64,000 nucleotides of DNA. Source: Batkoa obscura (taxonomy: Eukaryota > Entomophthoromycota > Entomophthoromycetes > Entomophthorales > Batkoaceae). Position numbers and translations under genes: made by a program. The notes under the pieces are model-generated. The model saw nothing but the letters and a program-made list of their open reading frames with translations, was not told the origin of the DNA and did no database searches. Within the stretch, counting starts at the first letter, position 1; every line of letters starts with the position of its first letter. Location: the NCBI GenBank assembly GCA_030770535.1, contig JASVEC010000072.1:35324-99323 (forward strand). Direction: 5' to 3'. Shown here one piece after another: positions 22,301-33,131 of this stretch.

Positions 22301-23516
22301 ATACAAATAGAAATTGTAGAAGAATATCATGTGGTGTTAGTATTAACTAGTAATTATTTATTATTTTAAGTTTTATTATGCTAACTAATTAATTTTTTAT
22401 TAGCTGATAAATTATTAATGGCCTATCATTTAGAAGTACTAAATGATAGTAGTGGAAAAATATCTACTTTATCTACTAAATTAAGTGAGAATGTAGCTTA
22501 TTTTCGAATTGGACAAAACGGGAATCAAAAATTATTAATATCAGTGAAGCATAATTCCTTAAAATCTTATTTTAAAACCATGGAATTTGTTAATATGAAT
22601 AATGAAACGAAATTATCTCAAAAAAACAAATTATTATGGCATTCAAAATATAAAACAGGATTAAGATTTTTAAAGGTAAGCAAGGATTATAGAAATTAAA
22701 GCTTAATAATTTTTGATATTAATTAGTTTTTTCCTATAGAAATTTTATGTAGCTACTATTGCCAATAATGTTAGCTTTTTAAAAACTAGACTAGCTATTG
22801 CTTGCGGGCCAGGTTTTGAAATTGTTTCTTTAGATGCTTTAGATAGAAATTATAGTAAATATTTATAAAGATTACTGATAAATATATTTAATAATATTTA
22901 ATATTGATATTAATTTTGATTAGGTGTACCTGAACTTACCGACCCAATTATAGCAAGTGATTCAAATTTATTTTCAAGATTTGTAAATGCAACACCACTT
23001 TCTATGTTAAGAGCTAATCCTGGGGAATTTTTACTTTGTTATAAAGGTAATATTATATTATATCATTTATTACTATTATAATATTTCTATTTAATTTTTT
23101 ATATTAGGTTTTGGATTATATATTTCAAACAATGGTAAAACTTCACGTGGCAAACAATCTGTTGTTGAATGGCTAGCTTCACCAACTAATTTTAGTAAGT
23201 TTATTACTTTATTATTATATTATATTAATAATATTATCAATTTATTTATTTAATTTTAGAATTAATTTATCCCAATTTAATATGCTTTGATACAAATTTA
23301 ATTGAAATAAGAAGGATAGACACTGGAGAATTATTACAAGTTATCTTGTGTAATAATTTAATCTTATCTAATCCAACTGATCTTAATCAAGTTGAAACTC
23401 AATGTATCACTGATACTAAAAATCAATCAGGTCAAAGATTATTTCGTATTTTAGCACAACCACAAACAATTCCACCTTCTCCTGCTGGTGTTATGGATTC
23501 TTATGATTCTAAATAA
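19336..23516 (+). CDS. Rho1 GEF with DH, PH and CNH domains (ROM1/ROM2-like)
   Basis: Twelve exons: 19336-20190, 20246-20518, 20565-20753, 20808-21515, 21577-21741, 21802-22144, 22200-22349, 22404-22675, 22740-22854, 22924-23046, 23108-23194, 23260-23516; 1178 residues, frame closes. Residues 1-285 are low-complexity, Pro/Ser/Asn-rich with repeated SPERRD / SSESRDS and THSRN units. Residues ~285-440 hold a domain I cannot place firmly (DEP-like position). The DH domain is at ~460-660 (TRLGRYPLLLESILKK), PH at ~680-830 (KEKSTWVQLIQDAI), and the CNH domain fills the C-terminus. It activates Rho1, which drives glucan synthase and protein kinase C at the cell cortex. The FKS gene of the same pathway lies 26 kb downstream. 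Confidence 0.92.
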
Positions 23517-23638
23517 TTACAACTATATCACATCAAAGTTAATATTAGAAAATAATCAATATTTCATATTTAATAAATTAATATTCAATTAAAATAATAA
23601 CAATAATATAAAAATAAACTTTTATTTTATATAATGAA

Positions 23639-25090
23639 CTATTTATTATTTGCAATAGTAAATAATAATTCTAAAAGATTAAGATAATCGTCTCCACCTA
23701 AAGCACAAGCTACATCCACTTTACCTAAACAAATACCAATATTTGCTTTTTGTAGTGTAGTTAAGTGGACACTTTTTAATATAAATTTACGAATCTAGAA
23801 ATAATAAATATAAATAATGATTAATAATTAATAATTAAAACTTACTTGTTGTAAAATACTATCTAATGGATATCCATCAGCAATAATTGTTTTACAAGCT
23901 TCAATCATGTCACCACTACCTTTAGTCATAGTTGTATTTAATAGAGTCTCGATTACATTATCCGGTATTACCTTAATAAATTTTTTATTAATAATTTGAT
24001 TTGATTTAATAATTAATACTCTAAATTAACTTACTCCAGCAATTTCATCTACTTGTTTACAAGTTAATTTTTCTTCATAATATTTTTGAGAAGATTGTAA
24101 TAACATAATAGCTCTTCTCAAATCCCCATTACATGTCGTTATTAATTTTTCAAGTGCCTAAATAAATATATTACTTAACTAAATAACTTTTACAATTTCA
24201 ATTGTTAACTACTTCATTATCATAATTCAACCCTTCACTTTCACAAATAAATTGCAATCTTTTTAATCCCAATTCTTGTGGTATTGGTTTAAATCGAAAT
24301 TTAGCGCATCGAGAAGCTAATGGCTCAATAATACTAAAATATTAATTATAAAATTATTAGTCCTTTTAATAATTAAGTTGAATTGAATTGAATTACCGAG
24401 AAACGTAATTACAAATCAAACAAAATCTAGTAACTTTAGAATGTTCTTCCATAATACGTCTTAATGCAGCTTGTGCATCACTGGTTAATGAATCAGCTTC
24501 ATCTAATATAATAATTTTATAACTGATTGAATGGCCATTAGCACTTTCATAAAAAAATTAATGGATTTAAAAAAATGCTAATTAGGAATGTTAATCTAAT
24601 TACTTAACCCCAGTACTCACACTTCTTTTTGCAAAATTTTTAACTTTTTCTCTTACTACAGCAATTCCTCTTTCATCAGAAGCATTCAGTTCTAAGACCT
24701 TTTCTTTAAGTTCTTTTTCTCTGTAATTCGAAATTTAAAAATGATGAATAATTATTAATCATGAACTCTCACTTACCCATACAACTCTCTAGCTAAAGCT
24801 AAAATACTACTTGTTTTTCCAGTACCTGGTGGACCATAAAAATAAATGAGGTAGCTAAATAGAGATAAGGGAATTGAAATCAACATTTAAAAAATAAAAA
24901 TAAAAATAAAAATCAATCTACATTCTTGGAAGTGATACTTTTACGTAAAACTTGAACAATTTCTTCTTGAGCACTGATTTCACTCATATCCTTTGGACGA
25001 CTATTAACTTGATTAATTTTATCTTATTTCAACTCAATATCCCTTTAATTACTATTTTTCAATCCATGGTAAATTTGTTTTCGTGGCCAT
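23639..25090 (-). CDS. RFC2: Replication factor C clamp-loader subunit (RFC2 / human RFC4 type)
   Basis: Nine exons on the minus strand: 25090-25053, 25000-24922, 24854-24777, 24720-24604, 24543-24397, 24333-24213, 24157-24035, 23971-23846, 23794-23639. AAA+ signatures: Walker [31 protein letters not shown], Walker [30 protein letters not shown] (SRC arginine finger). Human RFC4 shares VREKVKNFA and NYVSRIIEPL exactly. It loads PCNA at primer ends. The exons sum to one base more than a multiple of three; the extra base is in the TTTTT run just before YGPPGTG (about 24840-24845). A sequence error is likelier than loss of an essential gene. The 24213 donor has an alternative 3 nt away. Confidence 0.9.
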
Positions 25091-25230
25091 TATAAAATTA
25101 AAAAAGTAAGCATCCAAATTTTGTAAGTTTTCGATTTCATTCATAATTTCTCTAGTTTCCAGGTTTAGTAAATTGATGAATAGTATTAAAAGTAAAAGTA
25201 AAATAATGAAAGTAAAAAATAAGAGTAATT

Positions 25231-26066
25231 TATTTAATTACTTAATATAATAATATACTCATCTAAATACTTAATTATGCAATTATCTAAATTTAAAATT
25301 TAAAATAATGTTTTTATAATAAATTAATATAAGCTCAATAGAAATAGTTAAATTATATCCATAGATATTATGAATCAATACATCATTTAAATCAGATTGT
25401 TCTTTTAACTTTCTATTTGTATTAAAATGGACTGTATTATCTACAAATCTACAATATTTCAACTCAAAGTATGCAAATTCTTACATGACGTATATAAAAA
25501 ATATAAAATTCAACTTTTAATTTGAGATTCTTGATTTTTAATGTAACTAAATTATTATACTTTGGATATGTTTCTTTAATTAAAAATAGTCAGTAATTAT
25601 ACACATTTAAACATAAGTAATAGTTAATATGATGAATATTATATGTAAACGTTTTAAAGAAATACTACAACAATAATCTATGCTTGATTGTTTTAGCTTT
25701 GGAAATATTGTATCACTTATTATTTTTGTTAAATCAACACTGTTAAATTAGATGCATGATTAAATACTAATGAATAATTTCTTACGAAGTAGAATAACTC
25801 AAGTTTCTAGATCATTTAAATCGATAGATACTTCATTTAATTCATATGCACATAAACATTGAATATGTAACATTCTTAATAAACTCTCAAATAAGGTATT
25901 TCTTCATCATCGCTAAATTTAATTATAACTCTTCTAAATTTGAAGGTAAATGAGATGAAATGAAGGATTATTGATAATATAAAACAATCATCCAAATCAT
26001 CAATTTCTAAATAAAGTAAATCTTACAATAACTCTTTATTTGAGTCTTAATTTTATATTCTTCAAC
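25231..26066 (-). pseudogene. LRR part of an F-box/LRR gene, decayed (inverted twin of 885-1720)
   Basis: Same broken leucine-rich remnant as in the left arm, on the minus strand. It lacks an F-box and is interrupted by several stops. It sits head-to-head with the F-box copy starting at 26320. Confidence 0.65.
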
Positions 26067-26073
26067 TAACATA

Positions 26074-26173
26074 TGGAGATGTATTTATGTGTTTAAGAGT
26101 TTTACTAATAATTTTTCCACTCAAATAGCGCTTAAAAGATGGAAAAGTAATGAAGCCAAAAAAAACACCCCCA
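26074..26173 (+). mobile_element. TA-target MITE, copy I (inserted after duplication)
   Basis: Complete 100-bp copy with TA at 26072-26073 and 26174-26175. The corresponding site in the left arm (around 879-882) has a single TA and no insert, so this copy arrived after the duplication. It landed exactly at the terminal TA of the older copy J. Confidence 0.92.
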
Positions 26174-26175
26174 TA

Positions 26176-26256
26176 TGGGAATGTATTTTTTGTTTAAAAA
26201 TTCTACTAATCTTTCCACTTAAATAGCGTTAAAAATGGAAAAGTAATGAAATCAAA
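26176..26256 (+). mobile_element. TA-target MITE, copy J (truncated)
   Basis: Begins TGGGAATGTATTTTTTG next to copy I and runs through the hairpin to GAAATCAAA, where its distal end is lost. It is the twin of copy B. Confidence 0.8.
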
Positions 26257-26319
26257 TGCTATAAAGAGCACCAATGAAAACTAGCTTGTTTTTAAACTAA
26301 ATAATAATGACTGATAACA

Positions 26320-27640
26320 ATGGTCAATAACTTCAAACTTCAGAGCTTGAAGCTATTTATCATCATATATATACTATCCCATCTCTCCGATAAGGATAAA
26401 GCTAATTTTCTTGTGTTTTACAAAGCATGGAATAAAATAACAGTCTCTATACTATGGAAGAATGTGAGCTCAAGTTATTGTTCTGAATACAAAGAAAAGA
26501 TGATAGAAGCTTTTGGAAAAAATGAACATTATATCAAATGATTAGATCTTACAAAGTTTTAGAAATTACCCATATATCCTCATTGTATCGAAATAGTAAA
26601 AGTCTTCTAATATTTTTCATTGATTATTTTGAGTATACGTAACATTTTGAAGACATTCAATTAATAGACTTTAATTATTTTAATTGTTCTTATAAAAGTT
26701 CAATATTAGACACCTATAATACTGAACTCGAAAATATATAGATTCGAATGAAATTAACATTGAGATTGTTTTTGAAAATTTGGAACATTTGGAAATTAGT
26801 AATTTAGACAACTGCTTACAATATTAATAGTATCACATTTATCATCAACTATTACTCTACTTACAATTAAAGACACATTTCTTAGTATAAAAAAGGACAT
26901 TTTGAGAACTTGTTGAACAAATTTAATAATATGGCTATGGCCAAAATGGCTCTTATCAATCCTCAGTCAACGGAGCTTGATTACTTATTTGATTAATAGT
27001 TTCTGAAATCAAAGAAATTTAAATTTTAGCTTATGAGTGTAGGTCCAAAGTTTTTTTAAATCAATTATATGTAAATTTGGCTAATTACTCAAGAGTTGGA
27101 ACATTTGGATTTTACCATTGTATTACACTGAAGTTTAAAGGAGAATCAAGCTTAAAAGAATTCAAATTAACTAATACTGACTTTTCTAAAACAGTTACAG
27201 ATAATGTATTGTTTCCAGATTTGAAGTCATTAAACTTGATTGATTTTAAGATACAAATAATAAGATTTATATTTTTAACATATCAACAATTAAATTTTTA
27301 CATATTGGGGTAAATGATGAAAAGGAGTTCAATGACAAATTGTTTCTATGGGAGGGAATTTATCTTAAGAACAACAATAATATAATTACGTTGAAAATTG
27401 GAATTAAATCTATAAGAAGCTTTTTTTTTTGATACTTTATACATACCATATCTCAATTTATATAAACCTGAAGTGTCATATTATAAATTTATAGCTTATA
27501 TGCCATTTTTATACTATGTTATGACAAAAGACTTCAGTTTAAGCAATGTAACATTTAGGGATTAAATGCTTCAATTTAAATGAATTTATGAACTATTTTT
27601 TAACACATTTTAAAAATAGAAAATATATATAATATGTATT
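26320..27640 (+). pseudogene. F-box/LRR protein gene, decayed
   Basis: Opens with an intact F-box N-terminus of 73 residues (NNFKLQSLKLFIIIYILSHL, then DKDKANFLVFYKAWNKI and ILWKNVSSSYCSEYKEKM) closed by a stop at 26539. LRR-like pieces (GESSLKEFKLTNTDFSKTVT, DLKSLNLIDFKIQI) continue in changing frames to about 27640. Compared with the intact gene at 31392 the order of pieces is conserved. The 73-residue F-box fragment could still be expressed, but nothing shows it. Confidence 0.75.
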
Positions 27641-28412
27641 TTTATGAAAAATCTGAAGATAGTTATTGGTTTTTTTTATTGAGGGGTGAGATAATGTGAT
27701 ATTAAAACGTCAATGAACATTGACCACTATGGTACTACAAGATATGCCTTTTGATTTTATCTTACGTCAAAAGTAAAGTCAAATTAAATTATTTCCTAGC
27801 CTTTAAAGTAATTATTGGTTTTATTTTTTTTAAAATAATATTTTAAGGTAAAAACATTCTCTAATTACTCTAATTTATTGTTATAGCTATTAGCATTTAG
27901 TTCATTTGTCTTTATAAAAAATTATACACAAATAAACTGCTAGTTTACTATATCAGCTACCCTATTACTTCATGTCTGAATAAAATTATGAAAAACATAA
28001 TGTGAAGCTATCAATCAAAAACGCTTAATCAAAACCAGAAGCCTAGGATTGAGATTTTTTTCCTAGTCTTAGTTACCTTATTTCTTTTTACTTTCATTAC
28101 CATTTGGCATTTTTCAATACTTTGCAATCTTTTTTTGATATTTTTCTTCTATTAATTCACTTGCAACTCATTGGCTCTTTTAAGTTTTAAGCATATTTTC
28201 TATCTAAGCCCTTCTCATTTTTACTCTTAAAATTTGAACAAATGAGTAATTAGATCATTAGCTAGAAAAAGATCCAAATATATCGAATTTTCAGTTTTGC
28301 GTTAAAGTGCAACTAACGATGCTAGAACAGTATATTATCAGCTATTGAAAAAATTTCATGTGATATATTTCTTTATCTTGGTTAATAATTCTGTAGATTA
28401 TGATTAATATTA
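27641..28412. other. Spacer, nothing recognised
   Basis: AT-rich DNA between two decayed F-box copies. No ORF with homology and no repeat seen. Confidence 0.5.
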
Positions 28413-28510
28413 AGATATGTTTCTTTGTTTAAGAATTTTACTAATAATCCTTCCGCTCAAATAGTGCTTAAAAAAATGGAAAAGTAATGAAATCAAAAAA
28501 AACATTCCCA
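28413..28510 (+). mobile_element. TA-target MITE, copy K
   Basis: The left end is eroded (GATATGTTTCTTTG); the body is intact (CTTCCGCTCAAATAGTGC) and the right end is AAACATTCCCA then TA. It lies about 32 bp upstream of an F-box pseudogene start. Confidence 0.8.
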
Positions 28511-28542
28511 TATAACTATTTAATATTTTAAATCAAACTACA

Positions 28543-29881
28543 ATGAACGGGAAATTCAAACTTGAGGATATGAAATAAGCACAATTAAAGAAATATCATG
28601 CCACATATCAGACAAAAATAAAGTCAGTTTACTTATTTGTTATAAAGAGTGGAATAAAGAAATCATGGTTATTTAATGGAAAGAAGGCACTCTAATTTAC
28701 TGCTATAATTAACAAAGAAATAAAGAAAGCTTTTAAAAAATGTGATTATCACATTGAATGTTTGGATTCTAATGAATATTTGGCAGTACCAGTTCACTCA
28801 TCAATACATATAAACAGCTTGAAATTTTGTTTATCTATAGATAATTATTTGATATATAGAGACGACTAAAAATATCCCATTAGTTAGTCTAAAGTATATT
28901 GAGTATATCAATAGCATCATAACTGAAGAATATACTTTTACTTATTGAATTTGTATTAAAAAAGCATCTCAACATCTAAAATATTTTGAAGTTGCTTCTA
29001 CAAATAATTATTTTACAAACTCGATATCATTATACATGCCACTAACCATCACTATGTTGATAGTTAAATATCACACTTATAGCGGGATGTCTTGTATTAA
29101 GATTTTATTACGTGGGTTCAATAGCTTGAGAATACTTCCATTAATTAATAATGATATTGAGTTAAATGAATTAAATTGTGTAATATACAAGCAATTAAGG
29201 CAGCTATATATTGAACACATAGGTGCATCTACTTCTAAAGTATTAACATCAATTAATACCAATATATCAAATACAATTATAAACAATATGTGATGTACTT
29301 TTGTATTTAAGAATTTACCAACAATTTTTCCACTCAAACAGCGCTTAAAAGATGGAAAAAATAATGAAGTAAAAAAAACACTACTATATGATGTTTTCAA
29401 AATTAAACTAGCTGAATTTAACAAATTGCTCCCAGTTTGCGACTAAACAATTATACTGAATGTTGAATATACCAATAACTATTTGTTTGAGTATATCATT
29501 ATATTATAATTTATTTTTAGTCAATAAAATTCATCCAAAAAATAAGGATAGTATAACCATATCAAAAACTTAGGGTATAATTTTAAGGATTGATTTCTTT
29601 AATCCTTTATATAACTATGTCCTAGTTTACATAACCTTGAGATAGTAGATTATGATCTTGAATATAATAGAGTGTTTTTGAACTATAAAACGATAAATAA
29701 CCCCATTTTAGCTAATATATTATTTAATAATATCTCTTACATAAAGTCAACCATTATTTTTAATTATGTTTTGTTGCATTTTAAAAATGTTAAATCATTT
29801 AGACTTATGAAATTTAGTAATACATTTGTGAAGTATATCAATGATTCCAGGTTTCAGGTTTCACTTTCAAAAAACTTTTAA
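28543..29881 (+). pseudogene. F-box/LRR protein gene, decayed, split by a MITE
   Basis: Starts MNGKFKLEDMK then stops. The remainder aligns piecewise with the intact gene at 31392: SLRILPLINNDIELNELNCV, KQLRQLYIEHI, and near the end LLHFKNVKSFRLMKFS and YINDSRF. MITE copy L is inserted at 29289 between SNTIINN and MFSKLN, a point where the paralogue reads KTTINNQMFPTLK without interruption. Multiple stops and frame changes. Confidence 0.75.
29289..29386 (+). mobile_element. TA-target MITE, copy L
   Basis: TGTGATGTACTTTTGTATTT at the left, AAAACACTACTA at the right, TA at 29287-29288 and 29387-29388. It is inserted within the LRR coding region of the F-box pseudogene. Confidence 0.85.
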
Positions 29882-30715
29882 TTTTTATATGTATAATTAA
29901 TATTAAAAAAATAAAAAAATAACAAACTTACCTTTTTCTTTCATTAAATTATCATATACACTTTTTTGACCCTTTATCATTCTTTACTTACCTTTTTAGT
30001 TAATTCCACCCTTTAATCACTTCTTTAGTTTTTTTAAAATTTAAAAACACTTTATATCATAGGCAACTTCTGGACTAATCCAAAAATTAATTGAATATTA
30101 CATTTAAACTGATTTAAAAATGGGTACAATTGATTTACAAAAGGCCAAAAGCTGAATAGTTGAAAAAACAATAAATAACATGTATAAGTTATTTTAGAAG
30201 TTTAGCCCAATTTTATATAAATTAATTTTTGGAAAAATTGCAAACTAAATACTAAGTGCTGAAAAAGGTTTTTTTTGCTTGATTAAATAACTCATATTAA
30301 AACACTTTTTTGTCTGATTTTATAGTTTTTTTAAAATTTTACATTATATAAAAAGTAAAAAAAACAAAGAAATTTTATTTTATTTTAATTTTTGAACTTA
30401 CATATATATAGTAAGGTTAAAATTAAGGCTAGCAGATTAAAATAGTTAAAGTTAAAGCTAGAGCTATATTAAAGTTAAAAAAAGCTTTAACATTAGAAAA
30501 ACAGTAATAAAATCATAAATTAATTTAAAAATAGCTTCAAATTAAATATTCAATTATAAAGAATATTTATAGATATAATAAAGTATAGAAATATTAAGCA
30601 TGAAATCTAATATCTAGTAAAAAAATCATAAAAAAAATTTATTAACTATCTACGATAAATGAAAAAATCTTAACTTTAACAACTGGAATAAATTTATAAA
30701 TAAAAAAATAATACA

Positions 30716-30810
30716 TGGGGATGTATTTTTTGTTTAAGGATTTTACTAGCAATCTTTCTGCTCAAATAGTACTTAAAAAATGGCAAAGCTAATATAATTA
30801 AAAATATCCA
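30716..30810 (+). mobile_element. TA-target MITE, copy M
   Basis: TGGGGATGTATTTTTTG at the left, centre TCTGCTCAAATAGTAC, right end AAAATATCCA then TA. The left flank is CA rather than TA. Confidence 0.78.
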
Positions 30811-30856
30811 TAAATTAATTTTTTTAACTTTAAAATAATCTAAAAGAAACAACGAA

Positions 30857-30957
30857 TGAAGATATATTTTTGTATTTAAGAATTCTATTAACAATTTTTC
30901 TGCTCAAATAATATTTAAAAGATGGAAAAAGCGATGAAGCCAAAAAAAACATCCCCA
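30857..30957 (+). mobile_element. TA-target MITE, copy N
   Basis: Begins TGAAGATATATTTTTG, ends AAAACATCCCCA then TA; 46 bp from copy M, same orientation. Confidence 0.8.
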
Positions 30958-31111
30958 TAGTCTGTTGATAAATTCAAATTAAATTTTAGCTAAATGATAT
31001 TTAAATATTTAATTTTGTGCAGTTTTTTGAGTGGTTTTTTTAAGCAATTAAGTTTTTCCATAAAAATGTGCCAAATTATTTAAAATTAAGCTACTTTTTT
31101 TGACCAAGATA

Positions 31112-31177
31112 TGGGGATGTTTTTTTGGCTTCATCGCTTAAAAAATGGAAAATAATAAAATTAAAAAACACTCTCAA
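31112..31177. mobile_element. TA-target MITE, copy O (short, rearranged foldback)
   Basis: Only 66 bp. The left end TGGGGATGTTTTTTTGGC is the family's right terminus inverted, then CGCTTAAAAAATGG and the normal right end AAAAAACACTCTCA. It therefore has the same end twice as an inverted pair, with the central hairpin mostly gone. TA lies at 31110-31111 and 31178-31179. Confidence 0.75.
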
Positions 31178-31391
31178 TATACTTTTAGCCATTTTTGATT
31201 CTATTTTACATTTGTGAAATTTGAATTAGTTTTTGCATTGATCTGGAAATTGCCTATGAGTTCACTAAATGCAAAATGTCCTAATATCTAAAGTATCCAA
31301 TGTCCAATCAAATAAATGTAATGCTAATTTAATTGATTAATAAAAATAAGAGATGTTCTATCCTTCTTAATATTTCTAAAAATAAATAACA

Positions 31392-32768
31392 ATGGGCAGT
31401 AATTTCAAACTTGAACAGTTGGAACCAAGTATAATCAAATATATTCTGCTTCATCTCCCAGACAAAGATAAAGTCAATTTACTTGCTTGTTGTAAAAAGT
31501 GGAATAAAATAATAATGCCTATATTATGGGAAGATATGACTTTAAGTTACCATAATGAACACAAAGCAAAAATAACGGAAACGTTCAAAAAGTATAGCCA
31601 TTATATTAAACGTTTAGATCTTAGAAAATTCTCAAAATTACACATTAATCCTTCACTATATCCAAATAGTAGAAGCCTTTATTTACATTTAGATGTTTAC
31701 TTAAAACATATAAAACAATTCAAAAGTATTCCATTAAGAGGTCTTTGGTATACAACATTCATTGGTGATGCTACAACTAAAGGATATATAGAAGCAAATA
31801 AAATTAATATTGAAGAAGTAGTTAAAAGTTTAAAACTTTTAACATTTGAAAATTTGGACTCTTACTTTGCAACGTCAATAATACCAATTTTACCATCAAC
31901 TATAACTACCTTGGTAATCAGTTTTAACTATGACAATGAATTTCCATATTTTAAAAATTTGATAGATAAGTTAGATGGTTTAAAGGAGCTTGAGTTAAGT
32001 GAAATGGGCCTTGAACTGGAAGAGTTTAATTACTTTTTGAATAAGCAGTTGAAGCAATTAAAAAAGTTGTATATCAAGCATATAGATGTAGAACCTTTAG
32101 ATGATATATGCATAAATTTAACAAACTATCCAAGGCTTGAAGCATTTTATTTTTATAAATTTTCTACACTTATATTTAATGGAGAATCAAATTTAAAAGA
32201 ATTAACACTGAACGATGTTAGTCTAGCCAAAACAACCATAAATAATCAAATGTTTCCAACATTAAAGCTATTGAGTTTACGGAGTTGTTTTGATATTGAG
32301 CCTAAACATTTATATGCAGTTTTTAATATGTCAACAATTACTTTTTTAAATTTGTTAATATATGACAATCCAATATACGAAGATCCAATAGATCAAACTT
32401 CAATACTTTTAAATAAAGAAATTTACCCAAAAAGTGTTAATAATATGATTACATTAAAAGTTGAACATTCATCATTAAAAAACAATTTTTTTGATTTTTT
32501 ATATACATCATGTCATAATTTATATAACCTCGAAGTATCAAACTGCCACCTTGAAGTTGGTATACCATTTTCAAATTACGAAAAAACAGGGAGCTCCACT
32601 TTGACTAACGTAATATTCAAGCGTTTTAGATGTTCTAATTTTTTTGTTTTTATAGATTATTTTTTAGTGTGTTTTAAAAATATTAAGTTTATTAAGTTTA
32701 TAGGTTTGGAAGATATAGAGTTTTATGCAAAATATAAAGACGATTCTAGATTCTTTTTTGAAAAATAA
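31392..32768 (+). CDS. F-box/LRR protein, intact
   Basis: Single exon, 458 residues, start at an ATG shared in position with the decayed paralogues. Residues ~5-45 look like an F-box (LEQLEPSIIKYILLHLPDKD, NLLACCKKWNKIIMPILWED). The rest is built of irregular leucine-rich repeats (LKLLTFENLDS, LKELELSEMGLELEEF, LKKLYIKHIDVE, LKELTLNDVSL, FLNLLIYDN, LYNLEVSNCHLE). By family knowledge the F-box binds Skp1 and the LRR selects a substrate for ubiquitination; the target is unknown. It is the only complete member of a local cluster with decayed copies on both sides, so it is probably a fast-evolving lineage-specific family. Confidence 0.85.
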   Translation: MGSNFKLEQLEPSIIKYILLHLPDKDKVNLLACCKKWNKIIMPILWEDMTLSYHNEHKAKITETFKKYSHYIKRLDLRKFSKLHINPSLYPNSRSLYLHLDVYLKHIKQFKSIPLRGLWYTTFIGDATTKGYIEANKINIEEVVKSLKLLTFENLDSYFATSIIPILPSTITTLVISFNYDNEFPYFKNLIDKLDGLKELELSEMGLELEEFNYFLNKQLKQLKKLYIKHIDVEPLDDICINLTNYPRLEAFYFYKFSTLIFNGESNLKELTLNDVSLAKTTINNQMFPTLKLLSLRSCFDIEPKHLYAVFNMSTITFLNLLIYDNPIYEDPIDQTSILLNKEIYPKSVNNMITLKVEHSSLKNNFFDFLYTSCHNLYNLEVSNCHLEVGIPFSNYEKTGSSTLTNVIFKRFRCSNFFVFIDYFLVCFKNIKFIKFIGLEDIEFYAKYKDDSRFFFEK

Positions 32769-33131
32769 GTGAAGATTATTTATTATTTGGTGCTGTATTG
32801 TTTTATTAGAAAATGGCGATTAATAATATTGATATTAGAAATGAAACTAAATTAAATTAAATTATTATAACCCTTCAATATGCTTTTTGACCTTTTAGTT
32901 TGAATTTAATATTAAACTATAGTGATATTTTTTAAATTATTTTGAACTTTTTAAACTTTAAATTTAAACAGGCTATTATTTAAAGTATAAAAAACATGCC
33001 AATATGATAAATTTTCAAATCTTTGTATTATATCATTAATAAGAATTTAATACATTATATAACATGTCATTTTAATTATATATAGGATAATAGATAATCC
33101 TTTTTATTAATCCTTTTTAAATTAAATAGCA

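Larger units (their letters stand above)
25231..26435. repeat. Right arm of long inverted duplication
   Basis: Reverse-complement copy of 628-1723. Differences by eye are scattered substitutions, a 9-bp unit missing relative to the left arm near 25449, and one complete extra MITE (26074-26173) with its TA duplication. Identity ends abruptly at GCATGG (about 26435) inside the F-box reading frame. Confidence 0.9.
29882..31391. other. Spacer with three MITEs
   Basis: Holds copies M, N and O upstream of the intact F-box gene. About 30410-30500 is made of loosely repeated GTTAAAG / AAGCTAGAGCT units. No gene supported; the minus-strand frame at 30694-30894 is MITE sequence. Confidence 0.55.

Noticed and set aside
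10177-23516. Cell-wall gene cluster of GEFs plus FKS as a co-regulated unit
   Set aside because: The genes are interspersed with unrelated ones and lie in separate transcription units; only shared pathway membership is known.
29077-29424. 115-codon minus-strand frame
   Set aside because: Antisense of an F-box pseudogene and MITE copy L.
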